Shown here: one piece after another, positions 4,573 through 7,549 of the stretch
How positions within the stretch are numbered: position 1 is the first letter of the stretch
Layout: each line of letters opens with the position of its first letter
From: Jatrophihabitans sp.
GTDB lineage: Bacteria > Actinomycetota > Actinomycetes > Mycobacteriales > Jatrophihabitantaceae
Direction: 5' to 3'
Assembly: GCA_025966255.1 (NCBI GenBank)
Contig: JAOPVG010000027.1
Location: 1 to 7,549 of the forward strand
Length of the DNA stretch: 7,549 nt
The notes under the pieces: generated by a model
What the model was told of the DNA's origin: nothing
The model's input: only the letters and a program-made list of their open reading frames with translations
Databases searched by the model: none
Made by a program: the position numbers and the translations under genes

Positions 4573-6267
4573 CTATGCGAAGTCCTCTTCGCGGTGCTCG
4601 CCCGCGGGCCGGCTGCCCGCGTTTTCGGCTTCGGTGGCCCGCAGCTCGACCCGGCGGATCTTGCCGCTGATCGTCTTGGGCAACTCCGCGAACTCCAGCC
4701 GGCGGATGCGCTTATACGGGGCGAGGTGCTCGCGGCAGAAGCGCAGGATGTCACCGGCCAGCTCCGGGCTCGGCTCCTGGCCCGCGACGAGCACCACGTA
4801 GGCCTTGGGCACGGCTAGGCGCAGCTCATCGGGTGCCGGCACGACCGCGGCCTCGGCCACGGCGGGATGCTCGATGAGCACGCTCTCCAGCTCGAACGGG
4901 CTGATGCGGTAGTCGCTGGCCTTGAAAACGTCGTCCGAGCGTCCGACGTAGGTGATGTAGCCATCGGCGTCCCGGTTGGCGACGTCGCCGGTGTGGTAGC
5001 GACCGCCGGCGAAGGCGCGCTCGTTGCGCTCGTCCTCGCCGCGGTACCCGACCATCAGCCCGACCGGTCGGGTCGGCTCGCAGTCGACACAGATCTCGCC
5101 CTCGTCGGCAATCTCGTCGCTAGCGGGGTCGACCAGGGTGATCGACAAGCCGGGCATAGGTCGGCCCATCGAGCCGATCTTGAGCGGTTGGCCCGGCGAG
5201 TTGCCGATCAGGAGGGACGTCTCGGTCTGGCCGAATCCGTCGCGGATCGTCAGGCCCCACGCGCGCCGGACCGACTCGATGACCTCGGGATTGAGCGGCT
5301 CGCCCGCACTGACGAGTTCGCGAAGTGACAGCGAGTCCCGCCAGGCGGCGAGGTCCTGCTGGATCAACATTCGCCACACGGTGGGAGGAGCACAGAAGGT
5401 CGTCACCTTCGCGTTCCGCAGGGTGTCGAGCATCGCCGTGGCGTCGAAGCGTTCGTAGTTGTAGATGCAGATGGTGGCGCCGGCGATCCACGGGGCGAAG
5501 ACGCACGACCACGCGTGCTTGGCCCAGCCCGGGCTGGAGACGTTCAGGTGCACATCGCCGGGCTGCAAGCCGATCCAGTACATCGTCGACAGATGCCCGA
5601 TCGGATAGGAGACATGCGTGTGCTCGACGAGCTTGGGCAGCGCGGTGGTGCCGGAGGTGAAGTACAGCAGCAGCGGGTCGCTGGCGTTGGTCGGACCGTC
5701 CACGCCGAACGGCTCGAGGCTCTCGGTGCTGTCGGCGTAGCGCAACCATCCCTCGACGGGCGCACCGACGGCGATGCGCAGATAGGAGCCGGGGACGGCC
5801 TCGAACGACGGCGCCAGCTCGGAGCGGGCGATGACCCCGCCCACGTTGCCGCGCTCGATCCGATCGCGCAGATCGGCCTCCGCGAGCAGTGTGGTAGCCG
5901 GGATCATCACCGCGCCGAGCTTCATCGCGGCGAGGGTGGTCTCCCATAGCTCCACCTGGTTGCCCAGCAGCACCAGCAGGTGGGTGCCGCGGCCGACGCC
6001 CTCGGACCGCAGCCAGCCGGCGAGCTGGTCTGAGCGGGCCGCCAGCTCAGCGAAGGTGTAGGTGGCCTCGGTGCCGTCGGCCTCGATCAGGCGCAGGGCG
6101 ACGCGGTGCGGGTGCTCGGCGGCCAGGACGGCCTCGAACCAGTCGGTGGCGAAGTTGAAGTGCTCCGGCCGCGGCCACCCGAAGCCGGCGCACGCGGTGT
6201 CGTAGCTGGTGCGGTGTTCCAGCAGGAAGTCGCGGGCCACCCGGAACTGGTCGGTGGCAGAGGTCAT
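4573..6267 (-). CDS. AMP-forming acyl-CoA synthetase (acetyl/medium-chain acyl-CoA ligase-like)
   Basis: This is an ANL-superfamily ligase that activates a carboxylic acid as acyl-AMP and transfers it to CoA. It is 564 aa, full length for the family. Core motifs in order: P-loop A3 YFTSGTTALPK at 202-212; the substrate-pocket stretch SSPGWAKHAWSCVFAPW; A5 DGFGQTET at 343-350; A7 YHTGDVANRDADGYITYVGR with Asp428 and Arg443; A8 hinge FKASDYRISPFELE at 448-461; and A10 PKTISGKIRR with catalytic Lys536. Two departures from the general consensus are Ala209 for the usual Gly in the P-loop and Asp452 for the usual Gly in A8; the second I recall from close relatives. The HFNFATDWFE opening resembles acetyl-CoA synthetase and medium-chain ligases rather than FadD types. 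The acid substrate cannot be named. The ATG overlaps the upstream hydrolase stop (ATGA), so the genes are translationally coupled. Confidence 0.92.
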   Translation of the reverse strand: MTSATDQFRVARDFLLEHRTSYDTACAGFGWPRPEHFNFATDWFEAVLAAEHPHRVALRLIEADGTEATYTFAELAARSDQLAGWLRSEGVGRGTHLLVLLGNQVELWETTLAAMKLGAVMIPATTLLAEADLRDRIERGNVGGVIARSELAPSFEAVPGSYLRIAVGAPVEGWLRYADSTESLEPFGVDGPTNASDPLLLYFTSGTTALPKLVEHTHVSYPIGHLSTMYWIGLQPGDVHLNVSSPGWAKHAWSCVFAPWIAGATICIYNYERFDATAMLDTLRNAKVTTFCAPPTVWRMLIQQDLAAWRDSLSLRELVSAGEPLNPEVIESVRRAWGLTIRDGFGQTETSLLIGNSPGQPLKIGSMGRPMPGLSITLVDPASDEIADEGEICVDCEPTRPVGLMVGYRGEDERNERAFAGGRYHTGDVANRDADGYITYVGRSDDVFKASDYRISPFELESVLIEHPAVAEAAVVPAPDELRLAVPKAYVVLVAGQEPSPELAGDILRFCREHLAPYKRIRRLEFAELPKTISGKIRRVELRATEAENAGSRPAGEHREEDFA

Positions 6268-6890
6268 CCTCCGACCCTGGCATGCCCGATCATGGTTGTC
6301 ACGGCGGCCAGAACCACGGCGGCGACGGTGCTGGGATCGCGCTTGAGCGAGTGGTCGGCGCCCGTGATGACGACGATCTCCCGCGCGTCGCCCGGCGGTG
6401 GCATCCCGAACGGGTCACGGTCGCCCTGCACCACGAGAACGGGCACCCCGGCCGCGTCGAGCTCGTCGAGGCGCGAGGCCTCGGGCTTACCGGGCGGATG
6501 CAGCGGGAACGCCAGCGCGATCACTCCGGCCGCGCCGGTCGCGACGGCGGTGCGGCAGGCCACCCGCGCGCCGTTGGAGCGGCCGCCGACGAACAGCGGC
6601 ACCGACCCGAAACCGCGGCGCTTCCGGATCGCGGCGACGACGGCCAGCCAGGCCGTGTCTTGCACAGACGGGGCGGCTGGGCTGCGGCGGCCGGCCACGC
6701 GGTAGGGCTGGGTGACCCGGGCAACCGCGATGCCCGCCTTGAGCGCGACCCCGCGGATGGCTACGAGGTCGGCGGTCTCCACGGCACCGCCTGCGCCGTG
6801 CGTGAGCACCAGCAGGGCTCGCAGCGTGCCCCGCGGCCGGTCGAGGTCGACGAGCGCCGGGCCCGAAGGCGTGGAGACCTCGACCCGCAT
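6264..6890 (-). CDS. Small alpha/beta hydrolase, KANSL3/TEX30-like
   Basis: This is a 208-aa predicted cytoplasmic hydrolase of the alpha/beta fold, without signal or membrane segment. Visible elements: the oxyanion-loop HGAGG at 31-35, nucleophile elbow GGRSNGAR with Ser105, acid QGDRDPFG with Asp157/Asp159, and DHSLK with His180. The GGRSxGAR, QGxRDPFG and DHSL trio is that of the KANSL3/TEX30 group (IPR026555, named from memory), often labelled dienelactone-hydrolase-like in bacteria. Its substrate is unknown. The ATG at 6890 shares one base with the stop of the SRAP gene (TGATG), and its own stop overlaps the ligase start, so it is the middle gene of a coupled operon. A partnership with the ligase (ester or thioester hydrolysis and acid activation) is conceivable but not shown. 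The frame is open far upstream of 6890, but there it is antisense-like sequence overlapping the SRAP gene. Confidence 0.88.
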   Translation of the reverse strand: MRVEVSTPSGPALVDLDRPRGTLRALLVLTHGAGGAVETADLVAIRGVALKAGIAVARVTQPYRVAGRRSPAAPSVQDTAWLAVVAAIRKRRGFGSVPLFVGGRSNGARVACRTAVATGAAGVIALAFPLHPPGKPEASRLDELDAAGVPVLVVQGDRDPFGMPPPGDAREIVVITGADHSLKRDPSTVAAVVLAAVTTMIGHARVGG

Positions 6891-7549
6891 CAGAAGAGCC
6901 GCTGCGGTTCGGGCTCGGGCTCGGCCGGTTCGATCAGTTCGGGACCGTTGTTGTCGACCTTGTTCACGAGAGTCGGAACGGGGCGCAACTCGAGGTGCTC
7001 GCCCTGCGCCTCGTCCCAGGCCTGCAGCAGGTCGGCCGGATCGTCGACCGCCGGGTCGAGCCAGCGTTCCCAGGCGGAGCGCGGCAGGACGAGCGGCATC
7101 CGGTCGTGGATCTCGCTCAGCACACCGGTAGCCGGCGCGGTGAGGACGGTGCAGGTGGTCACGGTCTCGCCGCGCTCGCCCCAGAACTCGTACAGGCCGG
7201 CGAAGGCGAGCGGGTGGCCGTCGCTCGGCACCATGTAGATCGGCTGCTTGGTGCCGGTGTCGGTCTTCTGCCACTCGTACCAGCCGTCGGCCGGCACGAG
7301 GCAGCGCCGTTTGGCGTAGGCCCGCCGGAACGCGCTGGTGGTGGCGACGCTCTCGGCGCGGGCGTTGAACATCCGGCTCTGCGTCTTGCGATCCTTGGCC
7401 CAGGACGGGATGAGCCCCCACGAGACCACCCGCAGCTGCCGGGTGGGTGTCTTGGCCGGGGTGCCGTCGGCGGCGCGGAGCGGCCGGTTGACCACCGCCC
7501 GCACCGGCTTGGTCGGCGCGACGTTGAAGTCGGCCTCCGGCCACAGGCC
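6890..7549 (-). CDS. SRAP-domain protein (HMCES/YedK family), 5' partial
   Basis: The family forms a thiazolidine DNA-protein crosslink with abasic sites in single-stranded DNA through its N-terminal Cys2, shielding them from strand breakage. The frame is open to the right edge, so the MCGR start with Cys2 lies outside; 219 codons are visible. The start of the visible part (DFNVAPTKPVRAVV) is the conserved early strand of the domain, so roughly 25-40 residues are missing. Diagnostic motifs are VSWGLIPSWAKD, FNARAES, RCLVPADGWYEW (active-site Glu codon at 7274-7276) and EIHDRMPLVL (active-site His codon at 7106-7108). The C-terminus is an acidic, Pro-rich tail ending PEPEPQRLF, outside the domain. 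It is first in the visible three-gene minus-strand operon. A GTG at 7504 is not the start, because conserved residues precede it. From memory, a SRAP gene (Rv3226c) also lies near sigH in M. tuberculosis. Confidence 0.93.
   Translation of the reverse strand, partial: GLWPEADFNVAPTKPVRAVVNRPLRAADGTPAKTPTRQLRVVSWGLIPSWAKDRKTQSRMFNARAESVATTSAFRRAYAKRRCLVPADGWYEWQKTDTGTKQPIYMVPSDGHPLAFAGLYEFWGERGETVTTCTVLTAPATGVLSEIHDRMPLVLPRSAWERWLDPAVDDPADLLQAWDEAQGEHLELRPVPTLVNKVDNNGPELIEPAEPEPEPQRLF

Noticed and set aside
6891..7544. Upstream extension of the hydrolase frame to 7544
   Set aside because: The added part overlaps the SRAP gene in another frame and reads as Arg/Ala-rich noise. The domain begins cleanly at the ATG at 6890.
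1..7549. CRISPR array, tRNA or rRNA gene, insertion sequence, attachment site, riboswitch or hairpin-plus-T-run terminator
   Set aside because: I looked on both strands and found no repeated spacer pattern, cloverleaf, transposase motif or terminator. Intergenic space is under 170 bases everywhere except the pseudogene region.

Overview
The window is uniformly GC-rich, with codon third positions almost all G or C. It encodes the thiol-stress sigma factor and zinc anti-sigma pair typical of Actinobacteria (SigR/RsrA of Streptomyces, SigH/RshA of Mycobacterium), so it is chromosomal DNA of an actinobacterium. Nothing in it fixes the genus. I see no mobile element, CRISPR array, rRNA or tRNA gene, and no prophage-like stretch.

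Layout. (1) Positions 1-1804: a two-component system on the minus strand. The response regulator (979-1638) is followed by its histidine kinase (956 down past the left edge, so its C-terminus is missing). The gap upstream of the regulator holds a tandem CATAAG repeat with 11-bp period, the geometry expected of an OmpR/PhoB-type binding site. (2) Positions 1805-3005: a membrane-anchored D-alanyl-D-alanine carboxypeptidase (plus strand, divergent from the regulator), then the decayed N-terminal remnant of a second, tandem copy. (3) Positions 3006-4092: the sigR-rsrA operon on the minus strand, with a 4-base overlap between the genes and a consensus SigR-type promoter in front of an N-terminally extended sigma reading frame. 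(4) Positions 4093-4566: a YbaK-type Cys-tRNA(Pro) deacylase, divergent from sigR. (5) Positions 4573-7549: a tightly packed minus-strand operon. In transcription order it is a SRAP (HMCES/YedK) abasic-site protein cut by the right edge, a small TEX30-like alpha/beta hydrolase, and an AMP-forming acyl-CoA ligase, joined by TGATG and ATGA overlaps.

How it fits together. The left third looks like a cell-envelope module: a sensor kinase with a tiny extracytoplasmic loop, its regulator, and a divergent peptidoglycan-trimming enzyme probably sharing one control region. The middle is the thiol-oxidation switch: RsrA releases SigR on oxidation, and SigR can re-activate its own gene from the promoter at 4044-4069. 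The deacylase and the SRAP protein are neighbours of sigH/sigR in other actinobacteria as I recall them (the Rv3221A-Rv3227 region of M. tuberculosis), so the right half is probably ancestral gene order with an inserted hydrolase/ligase pair.

I did not find a clearly new biological system. The most informative signals are the self-controlled long/short SigR arrangement, the tandem repeat between the regulator and the carboxypeptidase, and the truncated carboxypeptidase duplicate.
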